A stretch of 64,000 bases of DNA from Aselliscus stoliczkanus (lineage: Eukaryota; Chordata; Mammalia; Chiroptera; Hipposideridae). Made by a program: the position numbers and the translations under genes. Shown piece by piece: positions 47,640 through 57,965 of the stretch. The stretch is taken from positions 120,431,523 to 120,495,522 of the forward strand of contig CM066730.1 of the NCBI GenBank assembly GCA_033961575.1, given 5' to 3'. Position 1 is the first letter of the stretch. Every line of letters begins with the position of its first letter. The notes under the pieces were generated by a model. That model had not been told where the DNA came from. It made no database searches and saw nothing but the letters and a program-made list of their open reading frames with translations.

Positions 47640-48160
47640 TTCTTCCCTGTGAAAAGGGAGGAGATATCTAGTTGTCAATGCCAAACTGAAGGGGAAAAGT
47701 CCAAAATACAATGAGTTATGATTGAGTTATGTGCAATGGCTAATGGGTTGGCTAGAAAGAACAAGACAGGGAGGATAATAAGAAGGCCTGAATGATTGCT
47801 ATGTGAATTATCCTTTCTGAATGAGCAGAATGTGAAGATATTCCCATGGAAATATCCTCACTAAATGGCTACTGTAGAGCAACTTCTTAATAATCCGATA
47901 GATAATATGACCCTTCCTCTCTATGCCTGTCAGCTTCCCCCCAACCCAACCCCATGCTTGTTGACTAGGTCTGTAGATAATGACCAACACAAAGGTTATG
48001 CATTAGTTCAACAATATACAACAATAGACCTCTCCTTACAATGGCTGATCTGACCACCACTGCTAATTACATAACATGCCAACAGCACAGGCTGATGCTG
48101 AGACTCTGATATAGCTTAATTTCTCTGGCAAACTAGCCAGCCACCCAGTGGAAGTATGGA
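47640..48160 (+). pseudogene. ERV-L RNase H / integrase N-terminal remnant
   Basis: A block with VMANGLA-like text near 47,735, NVKIFPWKY near 47,835 and an open frame of 62 codons from 47,865 (MATVEQLLNNPIDNMTLPLY) align by eye with the junction between RNase H and the zinc-binding region of ERV-L integrase. Stops break it on both sides. An alternative is a different ERV class with a similar layout. Confidence 0.6.
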
Positions 48161-48639
48161 GACCTTCTATCATAGAGGAGACAGTGATTTCTACTCGTAA
48201 GAATAGATATATTTTCACATGTGATGCACTTTAACAGAATTTTTTTTCAATGCTAACTTAGAGAAAGATTTTGTTCTTATCATGGTACTTAAACATCATT
48301 GCCTCTATTAAAACAAAACTAAACAAATAACTCATTTTGTAACAAAGTACAGCAGTAGCTCATGTTCAAAAAATTTATGGGTTCGACCACTTGTCCTATT
48401 TCCAGTAACATTTTGCTGCATAGAACATTGGAATGGCCTGCTGAATGCTCAGTTAAGGTACAAGTTGAGAGGTCATGCCCTTCAAACCTAGGGAGCTTTC
48501 CTAAAGGATATAGCATATAAGAGATGGTATGGTGACTTCTTCCCCGTAGTCAGAATTCACTAATCTAAGAATCAATGGGTAGAGGTAAAATGGTACTTGT
48601 CTTGCCTACTAACTTGTCTATTAATGTTATATAATGACT

Positions 48640-49182
48640 TGTGTCCCCCCAAAATTTATATGTTGAAGCCAAAACCCCCAATATGACTGTACCTGGAGAC
48701 AGAGATTTTAGGATTTAATTAAAGCTAAATTAAATCACAATGGTGGGGTCATAATATGATAGCTATTGTGGCTTTGTAAGAAGAGGAAGAGAGCTTTCCC
48801 CCTCCCCCTCTCTCCTTCCCTCTCTCCCTCCCTCTTTCTCTTTCTCACCATCTCCATCTCCATCTCCATCTCTATCTATCTCCTTCTCCTTCTCCATCTC
48901 CTTCTCCATCTCCATCTCCGTCTCCATCCCCATCTCCATCTCCTTCTCCATCTCCATCTCCATCTCCATCTCCATGTACATACTGAGAAAAATCTATGTG
49001 AGCACACAGCTAGAAGGCAGCCAGCTGAAAACCAGGAAGAGATCTCTCAGTAGAACCTGACTATGCTGGCACCCAGATCTCAGACTTCCTGCCTTTATAA
49101 CTGTGAGAAAATAAATTTTTTGTTGTGTAAAACACAACAATTATGGGTATTTTGTTATGGTAGCTAGAGCAAACTAAGATAA
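48640..49182 (+). mobile_element. MLT1-type MaLR LTR with internal hexanucleotide expansion
   Basis: The start TTGTGTCCCCCCAAAATTTA and TATGTTGAAGCC, and the end CTGTGAGAAAATAAATTTTTTG, GGTATTTTGTTATGGTAGC and AGCAAACTAAGA, are the hallmark ends of MLT1 LTRs. Between them a CT-rich/CCATCT tract of nearly 200 bp replaces part of the LTR middle. It lies at the right end of the ERV-L. Confidence 0.8.
48787..48975. repeat. CT-rich and (CCATCT)n hexanucleotide minisatellite
   Basis: It starts as (CCCT/CTTT)-type tracts and becomes CCATCT/CCTTCT units from about 48,847 to 48,975. Frames across it (Met-Glu repeats on one strand, Leu/His/Ser on the other) are artefacts. Confidence 0.95.
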
Positions 49183-50150
49183 GGATGTTTTGCTTCCATC
49201 CCATAATCTCGTTCTATGTGCACTTAAAGGTGCTAGTGCTCATGACAAAACACAGTCCTTGTTTCCTTACAATGGAAGCTAAAATTGCCCATTGCCATTT
49301 TGAATGTCACAGACTACTGAACAACAGGCAGAAAAAAGGTTTATTCTACTCTTACAGTGGTTGAAAATGGTGTTGCTTCAATGCAACATAAGCAAAGAGA
49401 TCACAAAATTGAAAGGATTCACTGTGCTGCTTCTTAGTATACTATCTAATAATCAGATCAATGGGGGGAAAAAGAGTCAAACATAAAGGTAAGACCACAG
49501 AAACACTTGAATTCTTTAGGGATCAAGAATTGGGTCATTCCACCAGATAAAGCACCCTTATAACTGAGGTTTTGGTGAAGAGTAAAAGGAATATAGAGTT
49601 TCAGGAGGACAAAACCAAGTATGAAACCTACTTAGACTTGCTTTAATGGCCAACTACAGAGATGGGCTGAAACTAGTATGTTATTTAATTATTTCTTTTC
49701 TCTTTCTTTTTCCTTGCTATTTTAAAAAAATGGATAGAAGTATTACCTATCGTTTTAGGTTTCAGGGTTTCATGTGACTGAATCAATAACATAACATGCC
49801 AACCTGATAGGATAGCTGGGAGGATTTTGTGCATTCCTTGTTCGCTGGGCAGGAGGAAGAACAAACAGGTGGACTCTGTCAATTATCTTCCGTTTTCACC
49901 TCCATATCCATTACGCCTCCCATCTCATTTACTGTTGACCCTGGAAGAATCATCTTTATGGACTGGCTCCTATAGGCTTTGGCTACTGGTTGGGATTGAC
50001 CAATAGGAAGATTTAGCAGGGTATCAGAGGGAGGGGAGAGAGGTAGGTCAGGCGCTTCAAGACTTGAGTTCCACCACCTCCTGTTTCTATGTTTGTAAGT
50101 TCCTAGCATTTTGCATAGCATACTATGTAATCTCTCTGCCTATTCATGTA
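49183..50150. other. Unassigned stretch, possibly further ERV sequence
   Basis: No diagnostic motif. GGATTGACCAATAGGAAG and GTATCAGAGGGAGGGGAG near 49,994-50,036 have the look of an old LTR, but the ends cannot be set. Confidence 0.35.
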
Positions 50151-52072
50151 ATATCCCCTGAATTTTTTTTCCCTTTTTTTTTTCCTTGGAAAATGCTTAT
50201 CTCTCTGAATGGGTTTAAGGTATAGACTTTTCTAGGAAGCTTGGTTCTACTCTACAGTTCATTCTTGCTACTCTTCCTTTTCACCTTTATTTTTGTGTAT
50301 ATCATGATCATTGTCCTAAATATATTATAACCTCCAGTCTATGGAGCTCTCTCCTCCCCTAGACTGGTGACCATGTTGTATTCATACTTGCAATCTAAGC
50401 TATAAACACAGTACCTGACATAATAGCTTCTCAGTAAACTTCTTAAAAGTGCCAATGAGTGAACAGAAGGAAAAGGGTGAAGTATGACCTTGGGGAAAAT
50501 TGAAAGGCAGTGGAAATTGAGATGTCTGACCTCAGAGTCTCTCAGGGTATTGGAGTGGTGCTGGTAGGTGCAAGGACAGTTGTATAATAAAAGACGTTGA
50601 AAGCAAAACTCATGTGTTCTGTTTTGTCTCTATAGATAGTTCTGATTTCTAATGCAAAAGCTTTGGTGCAATAGAAGCTTCAATATATTCATCAGTAGAA
50701 GATAAGCAGAACTGAGAGACTGAGACTATAAGAAGCAATATCCTAGAAATGTCAATATAGATTCAACACACGTTTCTCAGCTGTGACTGTTCCTAGCTAT
50801 TTCTAAGCCTAGAGCAAAACTGTTTTTCAAGGCCTACTCCCAGCTTTTAAATGCCCTTGCTAAATGCTGAAGGCAGTTTAAAATTGAGCAATTAAGGACT
50901 CAAGAGAAATCCTCATAAACATTTTAAGGACACTTACTGGCTGGCTGATCTGTCCCTGTTTCTATTAAACTCCTGATTTGATCTATTCCCATGCAAAGTT
51001 ACAAGAGTATCACTAATAGTTCAATACCTATTTTTTTTGAAAGCAGATACGATGAGTTATCTTGATTTATAATGTAACTAGTCAAACTCTATTATATAAA
51101 TGTGTCTTCTAAAAAAATAAGTGAAATGTATTTGGGGAAACTATTTTTTCCTCAAAAATGGTTTGACTATGATGATCTAATTTAAGGAAAACATAAAATA
51201 GTTAATTTTAATTCTAAAATAGTTAATTCTAAAACAAATGCATATCTTCAAACCTAGCATATAGGAGACATTTAATGAATATGTGTTGAGTGCATATATC
51301 CTGGAATAAATTCAGCAAAATTGAAACTAATGGAAGTGTTACTATTAACAGAAACCAGAGGCTTTCCTCTTCTCTTGTTTTCTCCAGATGTCCACACACC
51401 ACTGCATATAGCACACGATGGTACTAATACACAACATATAGCTGTTCTGTTCCTGGAATCATCTATGAAATCATAGGTAATTTGTATACATCTAGTGTAT
51501 TTCTTAGTCACTTTCTGGGTGCTGTATTTAGGCATGGCATCTCTTTCAGCTAATGTGCTGAATTGGTTTTGTTCTTGAATTGGCAGCCTCTTGAGAATAT
51601 TTTTTTCTACATTCTGCTTCAAAGTAAACATACTGTTGAGAAACATGGTGAGAAATGTTTCCTGGAAAACTTATTAATTGTCCACTTATCTTATTCCAAA
51701 GGCTAATGAGTTATTCATTGTCTTTAATTTTGGCAACCATCTGTAATTGGACAAGCAAAATTATACCTGCAGACACTTCAGCATGCATGTATAACATTTC
51801 ATTAAAAACAAACAACAAAATTCCGGCAGATCATACATATTCTTACACTAGAAAAGTATGTGAGCTACTGTCAGCATCATATGTCGGCATATTCTAGCAT
51901 TACAGCTGTGGCTGGCTTACAATGAAGAAAAAAGATGTGCAATATACAAATCTACTTCCAGTTTATCTACTTCCTTTTGGATTTGGATGTTGGTTGTTAT
52001 TTAATCCACAAGGATTTTCTATCTTCTGTCTGAAAATTTCTGTAGTTAGTTTACATCGCAAAATTAGGAATT
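50151..52072. other. Gene-free stretch, 1.9 kb
   Basis: The 124-codon minus frame at 51,272-51,646 is the longest here. It shows no domain, signal peptide or splice context that I recognise and is most likely chance. Confidence 0.45.
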
Positions 52073-52079
52073 CTCATAG

Positions 52080-52080
<1 letters not shown>

Positions 52081-52116
<36 letters not shown>

Positions 52117-52222
52117 TTATTTATTTTTTGAGGGTAGTGTCATTGATCCTCATATGTGGGACCTGAACCCGAACTGCTGGCTTCCCAAGCCAGTACTTAA
52201 CCACCGCACCACTCAGCCGGCC
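52081..52222 (-). mobile_element. Short-form SINE whose tail became a (TA)n tract
   Basis: Antisense head ending CAGCCGGCC. The tail side is (TA)n at 52,083-52,112 and then (TTTA)n. CTCATAGT (52,073-52,080) and CTCATGGC (52,223-52,230) are a short diverged duplication. Confidence 0.82.
52083..52112. repeat. (TA)n microsatellite
   Basis: About 15 TA units inside the A-rich tail region of the SINE. Confidence 0.95.
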
Positions 52223-52230
52223 CTCATGGC

Positions 52231-54534
52231 AGACTTTTTGAAGGGTAATAAAAGCAAGCACTTTGGTTTTTATGTTAGAGCAGTTAGATATATGTAACGT
52301 ATACATGAGTCATCAAAAGAAAAGGTGTACTTTATTTCTCTGTAATTTCTACACATTGAATTCTTGTAAATCATGATGCCAGGTAAAATTGTTTTATTTC
52401 TATGCAAAGAAGATAGTTGCTACTTCTTTCTGTCTTTTTCTTTATCAAAACCAGAAATTTTAAATTGGCAGGCTATAGCATGTTTGATGATGACCTAGAA
52501 TAAATAGCTAACAAGTGAAGCAGTTTGAATGTGTCCTACATTTATCTCATCAACCTTTTCCTCTCTATAGTCTAGTTCATTCCTACAGAGAGGTTGCAAA
52601 ATTCAAAATAACTTTTGGAAAACTTTTTTTGAAATTTCAATTTTAAAAGTGTTTGTAAATTGCCTTGTAAATAGTTATGAAAATTTATGATTTTACTCTG
52701 TACTAGGGAGCAAAAAGAATACAGAAGAAATAAAAGAAATAAAGGAATCAATATATTTACTAACTCTATATAGAATAATGTTCAATTTTTGAATAAGTAA
52801 AAGGCATTTTTTAAAGCTTTTGTAAATCAGGAATAGTGTGGACATTTCCTTAAATGGTTTGATCAAACCATCATAATTGTTTAAAATTATTTTATGTGCT
52901 ATTAAAAGAGCACAGCCAATTAGAGTTCACATAGTGCTTTTTTATAACTTAAGCATTTTATTTTATTATTTTGAAAGAACTCTTTTCAAATTATGCAGAC
53001 AGATTTTTGTAATTATGTGTCAAAATTGTATATATAGATAAAAGAAAATAAGCAACATCAGTTGGTTAAGATATTCCTAAAATTTCTTCATATTCAGATT
53101 CTGACATTCCAAAATCACTTTTTGGCTCAAATTCACCAATTTTTGTTTTTCCATGTAATAACTTTTGTGCATTTCTTAAAAGATTGCTCCCATGTTATTG
53201 TTGGGATTTTTCTCCCTGTTGATGTCCACTGTGTAAGTTTTGAGGCAGACGCACAAGTAATGACAGCTCCATCATGCTAGCCACCATCTTTCCAGTGCTT
53301 GAAACATACACCTTGACTTCAGAGTTGTTTAAAAAAAATTGGTGACTCAGAATCAACTAGGTTATAATAATAACATGAGTAATTGATCTGTCCTGACATA
53401 TAAAATAAATAATTGTAGCAACTTTAACTCCATTGTTTCAACCATCCTGAAATTGTAATATATTCTGAAAAAATTTATAGAGAAATAAAAGCAATTCATA
53501 TAGTTAGTGAAGGATTGTGTGACTGAAGGTAATATCTGATGGTGGATGTTTGGGAAAATTAAGTGTAATAGTGAAATACTCAACTCTTAACCCATGGGTT
53601 GGACTTCTAACAATACTTCCTAAAGGACTATTTTATAATTCTTTGCCATCTAATTTGTAATTTTATAGATGTCAACCTAAAATGCTCTATTTCTCTTAAT
53701 TAAAATACTAAATTGATCATGTCACAGCTAATTCATTCCAATTGCTTAATTAGATCATAAGTAAATCATAAGTAACAATGTTTAAAAGTACAATAAATTA
53801 TATAAAAGATTGTCACTAAAAAGTCTTTATAGTAATCTGAAATCATGTTAAGTATCTTTTTTTCAACTTCATTTTTTAATCCTAAAATGTTGCTGCAAAA
53901 ACATTTCTAATACTTCCAAACAAATTCAGTTGAATTTGGTTTTCTCTTACATCAGGAACAGCATACTCATATACTGTCATGAAGATAAAACATGACGCAA
54001 CCATTCATCTTAATAAGTGGTGTGTGAAGATCTGAAAGAACATCTCTCCACAATAAAAGTGCCTGAGATCATCTTTCTTGATGTTTAATATTTCTACCTA
54101 AATTATGAGCAAGTATTCACTTTGTCAAATTTTTAAAATCAAATTTAATTGCATTAGAAGACATCGATCATACTGTGACACTATATTATGTCTTCATTTG
54201 TGTTATTTCCAAAATGTTTGTTTAAAAACACATTGTGTATCACTCTGAATTAAATGATGACAGTTACAGCATCATTTTTCATTTTGCGGAGAGATGCAAA
54301 TATAAAACATTTCTCTGTGTTACAGTTTAGATTGCATAAAATGGGATCATGTTTTAGACTTTGTTCAGGAAATTGTACTCAAACTCAGAAAACCAAAGAA
54401 CAAGAAGAGATTGGATGAAGAAAAGAGAAAGACAGACATCATTCACACTGATGTGAACAAACAAAGAGAGGGAAGAGTAGACTCTGATCGATGTTCTAGA
54501 AACACCAAAACTTTCAGTCTTGAAAACTGGTGTT
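52231..54534. other. Gene-free AT-rich stretch, 2.3 kb
   Basis: No named repeat or frame above 73 codons. Confidence 0.5.
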
Positions 54535-54548
54535 TAAAATGCCAATAG

Positions 54549-56310
54549 GAACTTTTTGACTCCTTCTTGAGTCTGTCTGGTTCCGTCTCCTCGTCTCTTC
54601 GCTTCCACTCCAGCCTGCATCATATCCACAAGGGTGACCCAGAAGACCTACAAGATGTCCAACTCTGGCCCCCGGGCCTTAGCAGCAGCTCGTACTCGAG
54701 CTCTACCGCCCCCCGCATCAGCTCCTCCTTCTTTTCCCCCGACAGGCAGTGGCTACCGGCCTGCTCTGGGCATCAACATGAATCTGGCAGGGAGTTACCG
54801 CAGGGCTGGGAACAGGGAGGCCATTACAGCTGTCCAAGTGAACCAGAGCCTGTTGAGCCCCCTAAAGCTGGAGGTGGACCCCACCATCTAGGCCCTGCAC
54901 AGCCAGGAAAAGGAGCTGATTAAGAGTCTCAACAAGTTTGCCTCCTTCATTGACAAGGTGTGGAGCTTGGAGCAGCAGAACAAGGTTCTGGAGACCAAGT
55001 GACACCTCCTGCAGCAGCAGATGACAACTCACAGTAACATGGACAACATGTTTGAGAGCTACATCAATGACCTTCGGCGGCAGCTGGACATGTTGGCCCA
55101 GGAGAAACTGAGGCTGGAGTCGGAGTTTGGCAACATGCAGGGGCTGGTGGAGGACTTGAAGAATAAGTACGAGGACGAGATCAACAAGTGCACAGAGATG
55201 GAGAATGAATTTGTCCTCATCAAGAAGGATGAGGATGAAGCTTACATGAACAAGGTAGAGCTGGAATCCCTCCTGGAAGGGCTGACTGATGAGATCAACT
55301 TCTGCAAGAAGCTGTATGAAGAGGAGATCCGTGAGCTGCAGGCCCAGATCTCTCACACGTCTGTGGTCCTGTCCATGGACAACAACCGCTCCCTGGACCT
55401 GGGTGGCATCATCGCTGACGTCAAGGCCCAAGACGAGGAGATCGCCAACTGCCACCGGGCTGAGGCTGAGACCATGTATCAGATCAAGTACGAAGAGCTG
55501 CAGATGTTAGCTGGGAAGCACGGGGATGACCTGCATCCTACGAAGACGGAGATTTCTGAGATGAACCGGAACATCAGGCGAATCCGGGCTGAGATCGATG
55601 CCCTCAAAGGCCAGAGGGCTTCCCTGGAGGCCGCCATCACTGATGCTGGTGGAGCTGGCCGTCAAAAAGGCTCAGACCAACGTTGTCAAATAGGAGGCTG
55701 CTCTGAAAACCTCCAGGCAGAACATGGCCCAGATGCTGAGGGAATGCCAGGAGCTCATGAACTCCATGCTGGCCCTGGACGTGGAGATTGCCACCTACAG
55801 GAAGCTGCTGGAGGGTGAGGAGAGCAGGCTGGAGTCTGGGATGCAAAACATGAATATCCATAGCAGGATTACCAGCGGCAACTCAGGTGGGCTGATGAGC
55901 CCCATCTATGGGAACGTCATGAGCACTGGCCTTAAGTATGGCTTCAACATCCCCTCCGACTTCAGCTCTGGCTTGGACTCTGGCATATCTAACCGCATGA
56001 GCACCAGCTCCTCCAAGACTGTGGTTGTGAAGAAAATGGAGACTCCAGATGGCAAGCTGGTGTCTGAGTCATCTGATGCCCTGCCCAAGTAAAAGAGTAG
56101 GCTACTGGGGTCCTTCCTGGCTTCTGACCTTGTGGGAAAGGAGCTGAGCAAGCCAGCGTTGGGCCCAGAAGGCTGCCCCAGTCCTCAGCCCACCTTTGGG
56201 GGAGGTACCTACTGCCCGGGTGACCGCCTCTTCCCCATGTGGCCAAGTCAAGTGTTTTTTCCAAAATACAGTCTCAGCTGGAAATGCCAACCCTAAAAAA
56301 TAAAATAAAA
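54549..56310 (+). pseudogene. KRT8: Processed keratin 8 pseudogene
   Basis: An intronless copy of a type II keratin mRNA with 5' UTR, all coding regions, 3' UTR and an A-rich tail (56,293-56,310). Keratin 8 identity comes from TQKTYKMSNSGPRA in the head, ITAVQVNQSLLSPLKLEVDP, the rod with [17 protein letters not shown], the helix-end [16 protein letters not shown], and the tail ending [12 protein letters not shown]. Keratin 8 pairs with keratin 18 in simple-epithelium filaments; this copy cannot. The start codon is ATA (54,622), TAG replaces Gln at 54,889 and TGA replaces Trp at 55,000, one Asn codon is lost near 54,930, and small deletions at about 55,640-55,670 shift the frame for coil 2. 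The duplication TAAAATGCCAAYAG (54,535-54,548, 56,311-56,324) marks L1-mediated insertion. The longest surviving frame is 55,021-55,818. Confidence 0.96.
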
Positions 56311-56324
56311 TAAAATGCCAACAG

Positions 56325-57037
56325 TATCTGAAAAGCAAACATACCTCTGCTGAATATTTTTAATCAGAAATGGTGTTTATTGAACTTGGCTACTCTGTCA
56401 AAGTGCTTAACTTTCCTTGAAGAAAAAAGCTTAAGAACTCAGATAAAATGAAAGCATTTAAATTTGAAGCTGTAAAAAATTCCTGTATAAGACTTTATTT
56501 CTTTTTAGGATTAATTTTATAATTGATTTTTAAATCATGAGTAAAGAACAAAACAAAAGCAAGAACAAAAAAAATGCAAACAAAAACAACAAAAACAAAA
56601 CCAAAAACTATGTTACCAAGGAAAGAAAGTCTGTATATTATGACAAACACTTATCTGAGAGCAGATTAAAATCACAATAATGGAATTTTAAAGTTGAAAA
56701 TTATTCTGAATTATATTTAGACAGTACACTAAACAGAAAGTTTAAAATGAAAATTTCTAAAGAGGCAGCTCTTCGAGTTGTTTAAAGATATATTTTTAGA
56801 AAAGAACGTTTACTCCTTTAGCAATTCTTGAAAATTAAGAATCTCACTGGACATGCAAAAAATGGTTTGTTCTGTGGCTTAAGCTATTTTTCATTAGCTT
56901 CAGGAAAAATAGAAAATATTTGATTACCATTCTCAGTATAAAAGAGAAAGAGTGAAATTCTCATTTTACAGAGAAACTACTACAGACCAAATATTTTTGC
57001 TAATAATATCTCATTTACTCCTAACTAAATGATATGT

Positions 57038-57039
<2 letters not shown>
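56325..57039. other. Gene-free A-rich stretch
   Basis: Contains an A/C-rich run (CAAAAACAAC-type) at about 56,550-56,610. No gene. Confidence 0.5.

Positions 57040-57076
<37 letters not shown>
57040..57076. repeat. (CA)n microsatellite
   Basis: About 18 CA units. Confidence 0.95.
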
Positions 57077-57079
<3 letters not shown>

Positions 57080-57490
57080 GGTAATTAGGTTGGCCGATAG
57101 AATTAAGGTTGCTCATCAGTTGATCTTGAAATAGGGATATCATTCTAGATTATTCAGTTCAATCCCATGTAATCACATGGATCCTTAAAAGTGGTAGCAG
57201 AAAGCAGAAGAGTGGGTCAGAGACAAAACAAGAAGGAGGAACGAATCATAGCATGACAAGCATTCAACCCTCTGTCACTGGCTCTGATGAAGGACGGGGA
57301 CCATGAATCATAGATAGCAGATGGCCTCTAGAAGCCAATAAAACCCTCAGCTGAAAGCCAGCAAGGACATGGGGATCTCAGTCCTATTGTGGCAATGAAT
57401 TGAATTCTGTCAACAACTTGAATGATCTGGAAATGGATCCTCCCATAGAGCCTCCAGAAAGGAACTCTGCCCTGCCCATACCTTGAATTA
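57077..57490 (+). mobile_element. MaLR-like LTR fragment
   Basis: AGGTAATTAGGTTGGCCG, GTTGATCTTGAAATAGGGATATC, ATGTAATCACATGGATCCTTAAAAG, GATGGCCTCTAGAAGCC and ATAGAGCCTCCAGAAAGGAAC occur in the order of an old mammalian LTR. Both ends are cut. Subfamily not resolved. Confidence 0.55.
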
Positions 57491-57626
57491 ATATTCATAT
57501 AATACATATATACATATGTAATATGTAATATATAGTATTATTTAATACTTACAAACATATTTTGTACATATTATATATTTTATTTATATAATTATATAAA
57601 TTATAATTATAAATTATATATATATG

Positions 57627-57664
<38 letters not shown>
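57491..57664. repeat. TA-rich imperfect palindromes and (CA)n
   Basis: Almost pure A/T text with many TATATA and ATTATAAT words, ending in (TA)n(CA)n at about 57,612-57,664. Confidence 0.9.
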
Positions 57665-57965
57665 ATTATATTAAGCTTCTCCATAGAAATTTATTTTAGA
57701 AATTGGAATATTTGAATTGAATTAAGTAAGTGTTAAGGAGCCTGAACATGTTACCATGGGGCTGAAATTAACATTTGAAATGCTTCACAGCTAAGTGGTG
57801 GTGGTAGTTGAGGACATTAACAGTTATAGATGCTCCTGAGGATGAAATAAAATCACCACATAGAAGAAACCACCAATATTTTTTAAAAAAAATATTAACC
57901 TAAATATATATTTTAAAACATTTAAATGCATGAGAATTAGTGTAATTTTTACTCTTCTGAAAACT
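57665..57965. other. Gene-free stretch
   Basis: Nothing recognised. Confidence 0.5.

Larger units (their letters stand above)
43918..48627 (+). mobile_element. Decayed ERV-L provirus
   Basis: A presumed 5' LTR (about 43,918-44,190, ending AAAACAGCAA) is followed by a primer binding site and then gag-pol-like remains in plus orientation. These include a protease active-site motif at about 45,966, a YIDD motif at 46,819-46,830 and RNase H/integrase-region similarity at 47.65-48.16 kb. Every frame is broken by stops and frameshifts. No matching 3' LTR was found before the MLT1-type LTR at 48.6 kb. Class ERV-L is called from the tRNA-Leu-type primer site and pol similarity. No env was seen, as is usual for ERV-L. 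Confidence 0.75.

Noticed and set aside
48763..49053. Met-Glu-repeat and Leu/His-rich frames of 72 and 95 codons
   Set aside because: They are translations of the CCATCT hexanucleotide tract inside the MLT1 LTR.
51272..51646. 124-codon minus-strand frame
   Set aside because: No domain, no promoter or splice context, ordinary AT-rich surroundings. It was the longest unexplained frame but remains compatible with chance.
54862..55455. 197-codon minus-strand frame
   Set aside because: Antisense shadow of the keratin 8 coding sequence.
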